Notes under the pieces: generated by a model
Databases searched by the model: none
The model's input: the letters and a program-made list of their open reading frames with translations, nothing else
What the model was told of the DNA's origin: nothing
Assembly (NCBI GenBank): GCA_022605955.1
Contig: JAKCOZ010000001.1
Span: 74,158,520 to 74,222,519 of the forward strand
Length of the DNA: 64,000 nucleotides
Source: Rallus limicola
Lineage: Eukaryota; Chordata; Aves; Gruiformes; Rallidae
Direction: 5' to 3'
In this document: piece after piece, positions 25,959-40,900 of the stretch
How positions within the stretch are numbered: the first letter of the stretch is position 1
Layout of the letters: the number at the start of each line of letters is the position of its first letter
Program-made: the position numbers and the translations under genes

Positions 25959-28900
25959 CTGAAACAAAGCAAAAAAGGAGATTAAGAATAAAGTTAACAG
26001 TGTACAATTATGACAACTTCTTAGGTCTATCCTCAGAAAAATTGATATTCACCACCCTGATAGCAGTTTACATGATTTCTTATGCCTTTACTTCTGTCTT
26101 TGATTTGAGCAAAGCCTATAGGCAGCTTGAAGCTTTATCCATCTTCCAATAAGTAGACTAGGAAGCGGTGATACAGATACTCACTAGAGACAATACAGAG
26201 TAGTCCTGCTTCACTAGAGCTTTCCATCAATTTAATACAGTTATTCCCTGAGGTCAGTTCACTAATTCATTCATAAGTATGCCCCTGCTCAAGCTCCAAT
26301 AAACAAGAACATTTGTTTTTATTTCTTTTTATTTTCAAGGTAGCTTTTTATGACAGCCTTCTGATTGAATGTGAAATAAAACCCATCACAAATACCACAG
26401 AGTACGATTAGAAAGAATTCTAACCCAAATAAAACAAGTCATCTTTCCACACGCAAAGCCACAGGATCACCAGGCAGAAACAAAGGCAATCTACCACATG
26501 GAGCTGCATCCCTTCCAGGGGAAGACACAGTCCCAAGGCAGCACTTCTGGTTGTTAAACTGGCTCTATGTTCTAAAACTCTTTGTCACCAGTCCTGTTAA
26601 CAATGCTCCAGAGATCTCCAACACACACATAAGGCTCAACTATGTAAGTAAACAGAGGTGGACAGACTAGCAGCAGATGAAAGTTGGGAGCCCTTTCCCT
26701 CATAGTACCACAATCTGTGAGCCTGAAAACACTTTCCACCAAGGAATAAAAAATAAAAACTGCTTTTAGAGGCTTTATGTAGGCTGAAAAGATCACTTGA
26801 TTATTTCTCCAAAAAGCATAAAAGAAAATTCCTCTAATCCAGGTTCTGTATCAGCAGATGTATTTGGTTTGCTTGGTAGCAGCAGAGCTACAGGGGTAGC
26901 TTCTGCAAGAATCTGTCAGATGCTTCTTCAAGTCTGACAGAGCCAATGCCAGCCAGCTTCAAGATGGACCTGCTGCTGGCCAAGGCCAAACCCATCAGCA
27001 ACAGTGGTAGCCCCTCTGGGAAAACATATTTACAAAGGGAAATAAAAGAGCAAGAGCACTTGTAGCTGGAGACAGCAGTGAAAAGATGTGAAACAACTCT
27101 GCAGACACCAGAGTGAGTAAGGAAGAAGAGGGGAAGGTGCTTCAGGCACTGGAGCCGAGATTCCCCTGCAGGCCATAGGACAGGACCATGATAAGGCCAA
27201 GTGTTCCCCTGCAGCCCATGGAGGTCCATGGTGGAGCAGTCTGTGGAAGGGATCCAAGCTGGAGCAGTTCATGAGGAACTGGAGTCCATCAGGACTCACA
27301 CTGGAGAAGTTGGTGAAGGACTGTTCCCCGTGGCAGGGATGCCACACTGGAGCCTAGAAAGAGTGTGAGGAGTACTCCCCCTGAGGAGGAAGGAGCAGCA
27401 GAGACAATGTGTGATGAACCAACTGTGACCCCATTCCCCATCCCTGTGCCATTAAGGGTAGAGATAGAGAAATCAGGAGTAACGTTGATCCAGGGAAGAA
27501 GGGGGGAGGGGGGGCAGGGTGGTTTAAGACTTGGTTTTATTTCTCACTGCTCCAAATTGCTTGATTAATTTGACTAAGTTGAGTTTGGTTTATCTGTGAT
27601 GCCAATTAGTGAGTGACCTCTTGCTCTCTATTGCAACCCATGAGCCTTTCATTATATTTTCTCTCCCCATCTAGCTAAGAGAGGCATCCAGCCAGGGTCA
27701 ACCCACCACAGCAGAAGAGGAGATAAGGGACTTTAAAGTGGAGAAAAGACAACAGCTCCAAATCAGGACAAGACAGAAAAACACACTTCTAGATCAACAA
27801 AGGAATGATATTCAGTGTACTTATGTTTTACTCCTTACTTCAGCAGGTAAAACCTCTAAATGACCTCCACGTGTATCACATCTTTTAATTTTCATTACTA
27901 ATTCTGCTGCTCCTGTTCTGCAGTCTGCAGTGGTTGACTAAGCAATGGTATGGTGCTACACAGGACCTTGGACAAATTACTTGTTCAAAGGATTTGCAGC
28001 TTACATTTCCAAATGTCAGTGTCTCTAACTGAGGAAAAACAGATGTATCATTAGCTTAACCACAAAGCACTGGATTACCCTCACATGAGGCAATTTTGTT
28101 GAGGGTGGGAGCAGAGGGAGAAAAATAGAGATGTCTTTGATTTCCACAGCACTGCTTCTCAGAGAAAAGGTGTCACCCTTACCTCCCCCCAAATCAGAAA
28201 AGCAGGCAAAGGTCATGGGATTATTTGTAAATTTTGCTTGCTGTAATCAGTAGTATCATCTAATGTTCTGGTGCCAACTTCAGAAATTAGAAGAACTGGC
28301 CTGAGTTGCCATTTGACTATGGTTTGAACCTGCTTCCAAAATTAAAAGAGGAATGAAGATGTTATACACCAATCAAGACGTTTCAATCCAAAAATAAAAG
28401 CAGTTTTAGCTTCCTTTTCTGAATCTGTTAAAGATTTTGCCACCTCAGGCTAGTCAGTTGCATTCCTCTTTTTCCCCTCACTGGTGCCGCTTTGTAAAAA
28501 TTAACACCAGCGTTCTCCTTCCCTGCCTGTTTCCCACTGGGCTATCCACTTAGATCACACAACTTTGAGAAAGTTTGGGGTTTTGACTAAATGTCTCTTC
28601 CACTGCTGTCCTGAGTGGAGTGTTTAAATATAATTTGTATCATGTAGTATAAACAACGCATCTTAACCTTCCACACAACCCTTCCAAGTTGCATTCTGAT
28701 CTGCAATTTAAAAGGGTATAGCAAAAGCTTGTTTATTTTCAAAACACAGAATGCAAACCCACAAATAAAAAAAAAAACAAAAACTGAGTGGTATTTCCCT
28801 GAGTTTATTCCCAGAGAAAAAGAATCCCATCTCTAAATCTTCTGAAGCAGTTACAGAAGACAGCATACTGTGACTAATTCATTTGTAAGCACGCTGTTAC

Positions 28901-31900
28901 TGTATGCAATGTACATGATTTAATCTAAAACCTTTATCAGCCTTTGCCAATCGTGATTTCCCCTCAGTGATAGGAAGGGAAATGTATATCGCAGTGCTAC
29001 CACTGTCTCTCTCAATCGGCATGAGAAATTGAATCAGTTCTGCCCACGAGTTTCTAATTTGTCACTCTAGCTCTAGTTCCACTGAACAGCTGTTCAGATC
29101 CAAGGACATCCTGTTGAACACCGAAGACATGCAAAAGAACAATGAGCAGCATGACCTGGAGACACAATAATGAAGGTAATATGGAAATGTTTTAAAAAGC
29201 ACGTATTGTACGCAAGGGAATCGTATAACAATGCTGGACATGGAGTTCTGCACCTCTTGGTCACAGGTTCAAATGCAGGACAATGTTGGTATGCTGGATT
29301 TTCACTTTTTTACAAGTGTCCATTGTATCTAAAATAGATACATTGCCCTAGTTCAGGCAACAGCACACCACAGAGACCAAAGTTGTGTTTGGCTGTAATT
29401 TCCAATGCATTATATTCATCAGAACTTGAATGTTCTTTGGAATAACAGACTCACACTGTCCAAATGACATGACAATAGCCCAGTGATACTGCAAAGAGAT
29501 CTTTTATTTTTCCCTCTTGATAGAATATATAAAAGATGTTTGTGAAAGATCCTGAAAACTCCCCTGACATTGTAAGAATATTATATATTTAATTTTGTGT
29601 GTTGCTGCATTGTTTTCTGTATGACAACCTGGGGTCCAGTTGGATATGAGGTCATCTCTCCACAGACAGGAAAGTACAGAAACCCAATCAGCAACCACTG
29701 ATTGACTCCTAATGGGGAAGCGGCCATCATTCTCTTCGAAATCATGTTTTTAACAACAAAATGTTCTAACTCTACTGGCTTTTTTAAAGAGGGAAGAAAA
29801 CCCAGAAAAATAAGCATCTATATAATAGTCCAGCATTTTCCAGGAGTGATGGATTTACTCTTGGCATGTAACTAATGAACACATGGTACGTACAGAGCTG
29901 TAAGGCATAAAGGTCCATATGCATAGTTATGAAGAGAAAAAGTCCAAGAAATACAATTAGAAGCAATTCACACTTTTTCACCCTCTTCCTGAGACTTGGT
30001 GTGGGGGTGGGAGAGGGAGCAGGGTGATGAGAAGGGCTTGGGAGGAAGCCTCAGGGATCAGGCTAGATAAATGTGTCCTAATAATCCACTCACTATTTAT
30101 TGACCAAGGGAGAAATATATTCTAGTGTTGTCTTCTGAAACAGAGTTCTGGATTTCACAAGCCAGGGTCCTAGAGAACAAGTCAACACAAACAGCTAAGG
30201 CCCCATCTGGAGTACTGTGTCCAGATTTGGGCCCACAATACAGGAAAGATGTAGAACTGTTGGAACTGGGGTTCAGAGGAGGCCACGAAGATGATTAGAG
30301 GGCTGGAACAACTCCCCTGTGAGGAGAGTCTGGGGGAGCTGGGCTTGTTCAGCCTGAAGAAGAGAAGGCTGCGGGCAGACCTCATTGCAGCCTTCCAGTA
30401 CCTGAAGAGAGCATACAAACAGGAGGGGAATCAACTTTTTAAAAGGGTAGAAAATGGCAGGACAAGGGGGAATGGATTGAAGCTAAAGGAATGAAGGTTT
30501 AGATTAGATATTAGGGGGAGTTCTTTACAGAGGGAGTTGTGAGGTGCTGGAACAGGCTGCCCAGAGAGGTGGTGGTGCCCTGTCCCTGGAGGTGTTCAGG
30601 GCCAGGTTGGATGGGGCCCTGGACAACCTTGTGTAGATCCAGGCCTGAGGTTGGTGGCCCTGCCTGTGGCCGGGGGGTTGGAACTCTATGATCCTTGGGG
30701 TCCCTTCCAACCCAGACCATTCTGTGATTCTATGATTCCCCACATACAACACTCAGCAAGGAGATAGAACTGGCCTCAACTCTTTCTGATGCTGAGCAAT
30801 TCTATGACTGCAATCAGAAGCGATCAGTGGAGACTCAAACTGGCCATAGACTGTTGAAGGCCCTAACATGTATTGCAAAAGCATCATGTAGACATCAGAA
30901 GGTAACACAGGAATTACACAAGAACTTTTGGACACTAAAGGCAAATAGCTGGTATACTAACAAAATGGGTTTAATACAGAGCAGAGCACTGTGGAAACAG
31001 CAATCAGTATGTATCACAATGAAAAGTAAATCAATAATATCACCTTACAGTCAATCCCTGAAATCTGGACATAGAACAAGAAAAATAAAGTGATGGACAA
31101 TAACAGTTTTTTTAGATAGGTGTATCAGGCACCTGGGTTGAGAAAGATGACACAGAACTATGGTATGCAGCAGAATTCTGGAGAAAGGCTACTGTGTATT
31201 CTCATAAAGCTGGTACAAATGTTATCTAAGAACCTCTTGAGCCAAAAGATAAGACTGTAGAACAGTCACCATCACGATTTGAAAAAATCTAGAATATATT
31301 TTCAAGCAACTGCCATCAGATTTTAAATAAAGAGGCTTGTAACTTGCCAAGACCTATGCTTATCCCCCAAAATTCCCCATAACAAACTACATTAAATAAG
31401 GAGAAGAAAACAGGCAACTGAAATAAGGACCATCGCATTCTCTTCATTGACTTTAACTGAAATGATATTGACCCTTTGCTGAGACATGGTGATCAGATTC
31501 CAAATAGACTTTGGTATTTGAGTAAACCATGGGGAAGGAACTGTTTCAAGAACAAGAAGTGACTGTGTAATTAGAAAAATGTTGAGAAACAAAAACAGAG
31601 ATCAGCTGGCTGTGCCCACTGAGTGCTTACTACTTCACCCATATCTATTACTAGCCTATATTAATTTGTAATCATGGTTATTAAATTGCTTCATCACTTT
31701 TTCCCTTAAAAAAGGAACCTATAACAACAGTACCAGATTTCACTGATAACAGTAATAACTTACAGCTCTCATCCAGCCTCCAAACAGGGGGAAAAAAAAA
31801 AATATTGTTCTCCATCCATACTATACTTTCTCAGGGAAGAGAAAAAAAAATTGATACAATCACTGCACCATAAGAGCCTATATTATTATATAATGGTGCC

Positions 31901-34900
31901 TATAGCACCAATATTAAAGAGATGGTTTTCTGATGTTTTCAATTTTTTACCTTTCATTTTACCTGGTTAAAGGTGAGAAATGAGCTTACCTGGATATCAG
32001 TCAGTTTATTCAGGAAACGGGTTGTTAACTGAGGTCCATTCTCCATAGTTGGAATGTGTAAGTGCTAGCATCAAAGAAAGAGGGGAGAAAAGAAGAGAGG
32101 GAACAACATATAAGAATAGCTTTATATACATATGAATGCTTTAGGGTCAGCAAGAATTAAAAAAAAAAAATTATCAACTTTCCTAGCCCTCCTTACAAGC
32201 AGGCAAAGGCTGTTGTAATGGTGTTTATAGGAGGGCACACTAAGCCAGCGAAAAGCTAGATCAGTCTAATGGTTGTGCTGTTCTTACACAGGGTTTAATG
32301 TAAGCCTTCCAAAAGATTTGTCCGAAATGGAGAGCAAATTGTACAGACAAGAGTAGAAACACTATATACAGCAATTTCCTTTCAAAGTGTATCATGCAGA
32401 AACACAACAGGTACATTTATAGTACTTTTAACTCAGGACCTTGATGACTCTCATGTTATCTTAGCATCTGATAACACTAATACATTTACTCCATCTGGTT
32501 AATTCAGGAAGTGTCAACCTTACAGACATATATTGCATTTGTCATATTTAATGGAACAAAGCACATCCATATATGCAGCTGCAATAACCCAGTCTTTGAA
32601 TTCACTTTGTACTGGTCAAATAGCATCAAATCAACTTAGAAGTCTGAACTGAACACCTGTGGAATTCCACCTCCACAGGAAAAATCTCCCACATGATGTA
32701 CAGGAGGTAAAAGTGACTGTGCACCTTTCTGAAATAGCTTTTCTACCTTAACTTTGGAAAAAATGTCCGATAAATGTGGGAGAATACATTTTTCTATATT
32801 TTCAAAGAGGCTGGGAACATTTTTCCTTTTCCCAGGAAGTGAGGGTTTATGATTTTAACTACTAAAAAAAAACCAGGAGAAGAGAAGTAAAGTTCTCTTC
32901 TGACAATGTATGAGTAACTCACTGGACAAACAAGATACTGACACTAATCATCTTTCCAGGAGCCTCTAACAGCACTCCTTTGCTAACTCACTTGATTTTT
33001 GTTTTTCTTCAGGTGCAATTAATTATGATAAAATTCTGAAGGTGGGGGGCAAGAAATGAAAGACACACACACACTTTCTTACCTTGCCCTTATATAAAAT
33101 TTTAGAGATAGGACATACAATACAAGCTGTTCCAGCACCAAACATTTCCTTTACTCTGTTCTCTTCCAAGGCAGCTGTCAGGTCATTCATGGTGATGTAT
33201 CGCTCAGACACTTTACATTCTCCCTGCACAAGAAAAATAAACCATAAAAATTGTAGAAAAAAGTTTGGGGTTTTTTGTTTTTGATGTCTAATCTACTTTA
33301 ATAGAGCTATTATTCTTGTGGCAATTTCTGGCTGTGGTCCTGTGATCTTTTCAAACCTCCCAGTATCATACAAGGTAGCCTCTAATCAAAAGAATGATCT
33401 TCAAGGAAGCTGGTGGTTTGCCAGATCTGATGCTTATGAGTAAGTGGCACTTCCTTCTGATTTGGTACAGAACATCAATATTGCACTAGGGAATAACACA
33501 GCAGAATTTGTCATGGGTTATGTGACACAGGATCCAACTACTCATGGTCTCTAGTATGTTAGAGTTTGTGAAAGAATTACTCAATTACGTCAAGAGAGCT
33601 TTGCATTGCACTCTCAATTTCTAAGCAAAATGCATTGTGTTAACTCCACCTGCAATGTCAGCTAGATGTGATACATTCCTCTAATCTGTGGTGAAATTTC
33701 ATACTTGAAGGCTGTACATAGCTGTCACACACACAAGTTAACTCTACTGCAGATATGGGTAAAGCAATTAGACAGGCCTAACATAGGAAGGGTTTTACCT
33801 TCTATAAGTGTTGCAGAATGCATAGCAGCTGACTGAGGGGACGTGTTAAAAGAACAAAAATAAACATAAAACTTTTAAATTTTTGTTTCATGGAGTTATG
33901 TGGACTTATTGTCCTATCAGACTAAACTAAAGCTTAGCCCTTGTTTTATATGCAAGCTTTGTAACATGAAACAGAGATGCTTACAATAACAAGAAATATG
34001 ATTAGCTCTGGACTATATTTGGAGAGAGAAGCAGGGACTTCATGCAAGCAGAGTTTCAGATTCTCTGGGGACTGGGGTTCAGGAAGAAGAGAAGAACCTT
34101 TGTTAAAGTAGAAGGCTCCTAATTATTCAATAGGACTGAGGTAAGAGTCTGGTATCTCTCAACCAAGCTTTATCAACTGGGAATATCAGTCTTTTCTAAA
34201 GGAGACAGGACCAAGGAGTGTGCATGTGTAACTGCACTAGGGGAGAGGCAATACAAATAAAGGTGCATAGGAGTTCAGTGTGGGCCAACAAGGGGCACAC
34301 ATGTGCCACGAAATACATACCTAGCTCTCTTCACTGCCAGTTAGATTTAATGGACATGACTGGGAACTGCATTTCAGGAAGTCTTTCAGCTACAGGTGAT
34401 TGGAGACTGAGTTAATAGCAGGGGGGGAAGTATCACACATGTCTGTTATTCCTGTTAATCCTCCCTAAACATAAGTTTGTTCAAAACCAGGAGACAGGAT
34501 ATGGGCCTTGATGAGCTTTTGGCTGTACAGCATTCTTACCCAAGACACAATAAAACCTTTGAATACAGTACAGGCAGAATGAAGAGTTTGCTGCCTTTCA
34601 CAATAAGAGGTAGTCCCAAGTGTCCAAATAAGTACTTGGATTGCTACACTACAGAACTGGAATGTGGAAGCAGACAGATGACTTCAAGACTGTGGCTGGA
34701 TTTAGGCTGCATGCTAGTTATTAGAAATAAGGGTGGAACCATGAGAACTAAGTGCAGTAATAGTGTGCTGATGACTGAAGGATAGCTGTGGTCATGCGCG
34801 GTAATTGTTTTCTCCCTTGCTCTAAGTCGTTGGTGGCAGTGGGTTTAATGAGAATTTTCATGTTAAATACTACACGGAGCTACTTTAACAAGCTTGGTAT

Positions 34901-37900
34901 TGTTCTGTGTGACAGGTGTGGGTATTCTGTTGATATGACTGGGAATCGGTGCATTAGCATGCCCCGAGTTCCCCATTTAGGTTAAGGGATTTGACCAGAT
35001 CAGTTGAACTTCAAGATCCTGAACATCAGGAATGCTTGCTCCTGTCAATGTTATAACACAATAGTTGAAACCATTACTGCCAAGGTCAAAATACCCACCC
35101 AGTTGCGTGCCAGATCCAGAATGCTTTGTCTTGTCACTCCTGGAAGGATGATGCCATCTAAAGGTGGGGTTGCCAGTTCATTTTCTGTTAAACAGAAAAG
35201 AAATAAAAGCACTGGTTGAGAAACAAAAATAATGTTTCCTGATTTTACACCAAACATGAACATTTAAAAAAAATCAAATGATATCAAAAGTGTTCCCTAC
35301 CCAGTGAGATACAACATTTATCAGAGTTCTGTAAGAACACAAGATACATAAATTCAATTCCAGTATATTGTTGAATGTTTTGAACCTCTTGTGTACACTT
35401 CAGTGGGTTGGAAGAAACATGTAATGCATTAATAAATACATGGCTAAAGCGTAGCAGTAGGTTCTATTCCTCAGCATGTTAAGGGATTCATGTGTAACTA
35501 CTACTATCCCTGAACCACTTTACTGAATTTGGGAACATGGGGTTCTTTCTGTATACCTACTTCCTAGCAGTATACGAAACATCTACCAGAAATTTTGAGG
35601 CCCATTTATCAATCAAAGCAGTGGAAATGCATCTTGAGAGGACACTTCCTTAGTGATCTTTTGTTTCAGTCTAGACATCCTTCACCCCCATAGTTTCATC
35701 TTTGCACAAAAAGAACAGTCCCAATGAAATTCTGAAAGCACCAACAATTCAAATTGTTCAATTAATTTAGTTATTTGGCTTGTTTTTCTTGTTTGCTTTT
35801 GAAAAAAAAAAAAATCAGATAAATGTTCATCTAACATAACTAATTAAACCAGAGATAAATGGCAATGCATACTTGTTAAATACAAATCACAACACAGAAG
35901 TGTGTATGCAGTCTTTGTTCTATCATCTGATCTTTTTAGCAAATCAGAGTTAATCTTTTCCATTTTAAACCATCACATAGCATACTCAACGGTTTCTATT
36001 ATCAGAGAATACTTAGCATTTATTATTTCAGACAGGCTCTTTTAAGTCAGTCTAAATTTTGCTCTGAGAAGTGAAGACATCCACAGTCCCTCAGTAATAC
36101 TCTTCCTATATTTTTTGATTTAACCATTTTCTGTTCTCAATGAGAACCCATTACAGTTCCTGACTTTTATAAGGATACTATCCTGTTCATTAAATTCACA
36201 AACCATTAAGGTTTTTGATTAATTTTTACCTAGGTCACATAAAAGAATGAGATATGTAGCTTCATGTTTTTATTATTAATCTCCCTACCCACAGAAGATC
36301 ACTGAATCCAGGCCGGTTTGAACCGGTCTCAAACGAAAAGCTGTCTTAAAAATAGGGCCTGTGAAAACTGGTGGCTGGGTAGGAAAGGGAAACATGGCAT
36401 CCATCTTTGGACTGAGAGAGCACATTAGGCTTAGCTGCTAAATTCTTTTTCCAGCAGGCAGTTAAATAATTCTGTGCACAACCACTGCCTGCCAGGCACT
36501 GCATACACAGCTCCAGACTGACTACAGCATGGGCTCTCTCCCCACCTGCAAGAGGTAGGATAGGTGAAATGGAGGATGAATGTTTGTTGAATTTGCTACT
36601 CACTCCTGTGCAATCCCTCAGGAAATGTCTGTTACTTTTTAGTACAGACACCCCTGGATTTATTCATTTCGACTAGAAGTTTTTCCTATCTGTGTTCCTT
36701 TTCTGAGGACCCATACAAATGTAAGAAAGAGATGTAAACTCCCATGCCAAAATGTGTTAAAAAAGCTGCCCTAGAACAGGGTCTATATTTTGCTCAGGTT
36801 TAACTAACCAACAGCACCATTCCCTAACCTATCCCAGTCTCCTAAGTACAACAGCAGTCTCTTCTTTCTCATACAGACAGAAACAATAGCTTTCCTCTTC
36901 TGGAATCTGTCTAGCATCACTCCTAGTCATGATGCCTGTCTGGTCCTATTCCTATTCACAGCTATTAAATGAAGAGGACTTTGAAGCTTTCCATGTGCCA
37001 CAGGGCTCACCTGAATCTGACGACAGAAAACTCAATGCTCTGCATTTGTGGCCCAGTCACAGACAAGTGCTCCCCTTCCTCTAACAGAAAATTTCAAATA
37101 ACATGGACCTTAACATTGCAGACTGAGTACACACCAGATAACGTTCTCTATTCAGTGATTTTGCTACAGATCGTGGTTAGAACATGTTTAAGCTTAACAA
37201 CATACATCAACTGATTTGAGCTAGTTTGGAGAGCTGCCAGGCCAAACCAGCCGCCAAACAGCACTGAGCAGACAGGACATGGGAGTCTTGAAATGTTTCA
37301 AACAGCCTGCTCTGTAGAATTTTGTCAAGTATACATATGATGCCTATGAGCCTGGGGCCACCCAAGGAACATCTGCTCCTCTGGTATCCGGCAGAGATGA
37401 TAATGCTATACAACACAGCGTGCCAAAAAGCTCATCCTCTCCGTGAATTGATGCCAAACCAGGCTCCATATGATATCAGTTTGTCCATCTCCAAAAAAAC
37501 CAGACTGTGAGCTCACAGAATCCATTTACCTTCTGAAATATTTTGATGGGGTAGGAGCCTTAAAATGTATAGTAGCAAAAAGGGGAGAAACAGTGTTTGA
37601 AGGAAATTGTTAGGGTTTCTCTTCAGTTGACTACTGTTATTGTTATAGTAGTAGCACTAGCAGTCCAGCATCCTATTATACCAGGCATGCTACAGGCATG
37701 CTCTAACAGTGGAACTCCAACAGAGTGCCTAAAGGGCTTTTTTAAATGGTCTTGCATACTATGCAGCTTCCATTTTTACACACCTGTATTTATGGACATA
37801 CAACAGATAAGATTCCAAACATGGAAAACCTTTGGCCCTACTCACGCTACAGCGATGCTGAGAAATTCACCAAAATGTATTTTATCAAAATTATAATAGA

Positions 37901-40900
37901 TAGCAAGTGAACTTCAGGGTCAAGAAGAACCCAGGGAACCCCGATTTCATTGTTATTAATAGCTAAATTCTGCTCCCAGTTTGTTCTGGATCTTTCTATT
38001 TATTTCTCCTCATTTCCCTCAGGCTTTTCTTCTACTCCCCCCTCATGCAATCACTCTATCTTTGCCTCTCTTTGATTTACTTTCCTCAGTTACTTTCCCC
38101 TCCTTTTCTCTGCTGCTCATTCATCTGCTGCTCTCTCCTCCATGCTGCTGCTATGACCTTCTGTTCCAGCAGAGGGTACGATCCTTAGAGCCATCTTGTA
38201 CAAGATACTTCTGCAGCACTAATAATCCTCCAGAACACTATGCAAAGTTGTCTGATATTTCACCCAAGTGCTCCAGTAAGTCTTTTATATTAAAAATTAC
38301 ATGTTGTATAAGCTATTTTGAATTGGGCACTCTTAACCTGCATTTTAATAGAAGCACAAAAATATTAAGTAATGCCTGAATGCTATTCAATGCCTTAACA
38401 TTAAAGCTGGAAGTAGAGCCCAGATGGCTCCAAATCATTCTCAAGAAACTGAATTTTTGGAAAGTGCACACAGATTTCATGGTTTGCATCCTTCAGGTTA
38501 GACATATGTTTAAATTTTAAGTTTTTCTGTAAAGTCAAGTCTATTTTCTAGGCAGAACAACAAATGTTATTGAAGGAAATCAGATTCAGTGTTAGTAGCC
38601 TCTTGGGATCATTACATTCTCTGAAGAGACAGGTGGAAGGGGCTGTAGGGATGACCAGAATTTTCAATTTGTGAACACAAACTGTAAACAGTATTTGATC
38701 AATGAAATAACACACTCCTCTATTTATGCAACAGCAGGGATCCAGGTTTGGTCATATCATAAGCCCCAGCCAGAGTAGCATTGAGCATGCAAGAGCAGCA
38801 TAGCACATGCCATGTTATTTTACTAGAGATTGAGTAGTTTCCTCCCCTACTCCCTCCTAACTGCTACAAACGAAACAGTTTTCCAGGCTCCTTCTGCAGC
38901 CCAGAACACTATGTCACATCTAGTGGCAATGCTGTAAATGAAAGTATATTGCAAAGGCTTGCAAGAAAACCTTGCTCTCATTGAAAGCATAGATGTCCTT
39001 TAGACTGGGCTGTGCCTTTGATTTGTCACACACCAATGAGAGCAGTTCAGGCTACTCCACAGTGGCCTATGAACGCACAAAGGAGGACACTTTCCTTTTG
39101 ATGATGATGTGCAATTTCTGGAGCACCATTTTGATTTTAGATCCCTCTCTCAGCTGCAAAATTCGCATAACAAAACAAAAACACAGCCTAAGTAAGCATC
39201 CTTTGTGAAGTGACAGAACATAATGGCAAACAGTTTTTAAATCACAGTGTAAAGCCATAGGCAGGTATGTAATGACACATTGGCAGCAAGACTGATCCGT
39301 AACCAAAGATATCATAAATTAATCATTAATCAACACAGCAGGAGACAGCAATGATGCTAATGACCATGTTGTGTGAAATGGCAGGTTTGCCAGTATACAG
39401 TTAGCTTGGGTGGCATGAATTACAAGTTGTTTGCTATGGCCACCTCACAATAGTACTATTCAGCAGTGTACTGGTAACAGGGTGATTGGCAGATCTTTGG
39501 AACAGTATGGTGCTGCAGCTGGATAATTCCAGCATATTCCTGTTTAAAGTACAATGAGAACATTGAATTCTAATTATGTCCCCCCCTTCGGTGTCCTTTC
39601 CCTGGGCAGAATGAGCCAAAATCTATTTTCGTGTCCCTCCAGCAAAGTTAGACAAGGAGGGAATTTGGCCATCCAGCTACAGTGGCAAATCTACTGTTGC
39701 TCTAACAACAACGACAAGATTTCTCATATTTATAGTTTCATTCACAAGAACTTCACAGGCTCATTCAACACTGACAGAGTACCATCCCTCCTCTTACCAG
39801 AGTGGTAAAGATTTTGCAGAAGACTAAGTAATGAAACTGGAGACGGGAGCCAGGTACCCATTACCCTACACTATCCAAAGCACGCTACTGTCCCCACAGA
39901 ATGCTGCCTCTGTACTGCAGCTCAGCATGGTCAGAAAAATGTTGATTTTTCAAGAGTACCCAGGGCACTATGATGAAATCAGAGTCCAAACCCTGCAACT
40001 GCTGCCATGCAAAAATTCACTAACACTTGATTTTCCTGGAAGGTCAGTACTCATGTAAGCCTGTAGTTGTCCTTTCATTCACTTGACCATTCACACCGGT
40101 TCAATTCTTTAAGGATTAGTCTTCTGAAACAGTTCTCAGGTGCAACTATCAGTTCCCAAGCACTGAATATTTGCATGACTAATAGGTGTTTTTGAGATGC
40201 CTAAACATTCAGCTGCTTGTTAACCAGATAGTTTTCTAACCAGCATGTACATTGCTCAGAGATGACTGTTGGTAGGAAAGATAAAAATGGCTTTGAGAAT
40301 AACGGTATGTGTCTTCAAAGCATATTTGAGCATTAGCAATGTGAAATGCTGGCTGACATGTTTCTCTCTCTGTCTCCACTGGTTAGACCTTCAAATTCTC
40401 CAAAGAAAAGAGCCAAGTTCTTCATCAGCTGGATGTTGAAATACTTTTGGTTATGCTTCAGGTACATTTAATGTGCCAGAAAATGATGATGTGAACCATC
40501 CATGAGTTTGAAGAGGGACACAGCAATAAGGTATCTCTACGTCTGCACTGTTTCTTACCCAAGACTTCCCTCAAGATCAATGATGCTGCTAGAGTTGATA
40601 GCAAAGCTGCAGTGTGACCCTATGTATGGCTAGACTCCACACTTCTGAGCACATGGACTGAGCACATGGACTGAGAATTCAGTAAGTTATCAGTAGGCAG
40701 TGCTCACAGCTTCTCCAGAATCTTTTCTTTCACAATTGTCTGACAGTCACCTATCCATTCTCAGAACAACAGACATTTCCTTTGCTAAAACACGCTCATT
40801 AAAAAATTTATGATCTGCACTCTAACAATAATTTTGTGGATTATGGCCCCAACTGTCCACTCAAAGTTTCCATGTTGTCTGTTACCATACCTCCATCTTC

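Larger units (their letters stand above)
25959..31989 (-). other. BCAT1 intron 10
   Basis: This 6.0 kb intron holds an LTR (26859-27712) and a CR1 fragment (30197-30737), both in plus orientation and so antisense to the gene. Nothing else is recognised. Confidence 0.9.
35185..40890 (-). other. BCAT1 intron 7
   Basis: A 5.7 kb intron. It includes a pyrimidine-rich stretch on the plus strand at about 37980-38165 and a 13-bp tandem duplication at 40646-40671. No CR1 or LTR copy is recognised. Confidence 0.85.

Noticed and set aside
26888..27347. Minus-strand frames of 105 and 113 codons
   Set aside because: They are antisense readings of the second LTR and match the same repeat units as the copy at 14 kb.
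34218..34985. Three successive plus-strand frames in intron 8
   Set aside because: They are in different phases, lack any domain and show no splice sites that would join them.
38908..38936. CTCF-like sequence ATCTAGTGGCAA
   Set aside because: It lacks one base of the core spacing (CTAGTGGC instead of CTAGGTGGC), so it would score poorly.
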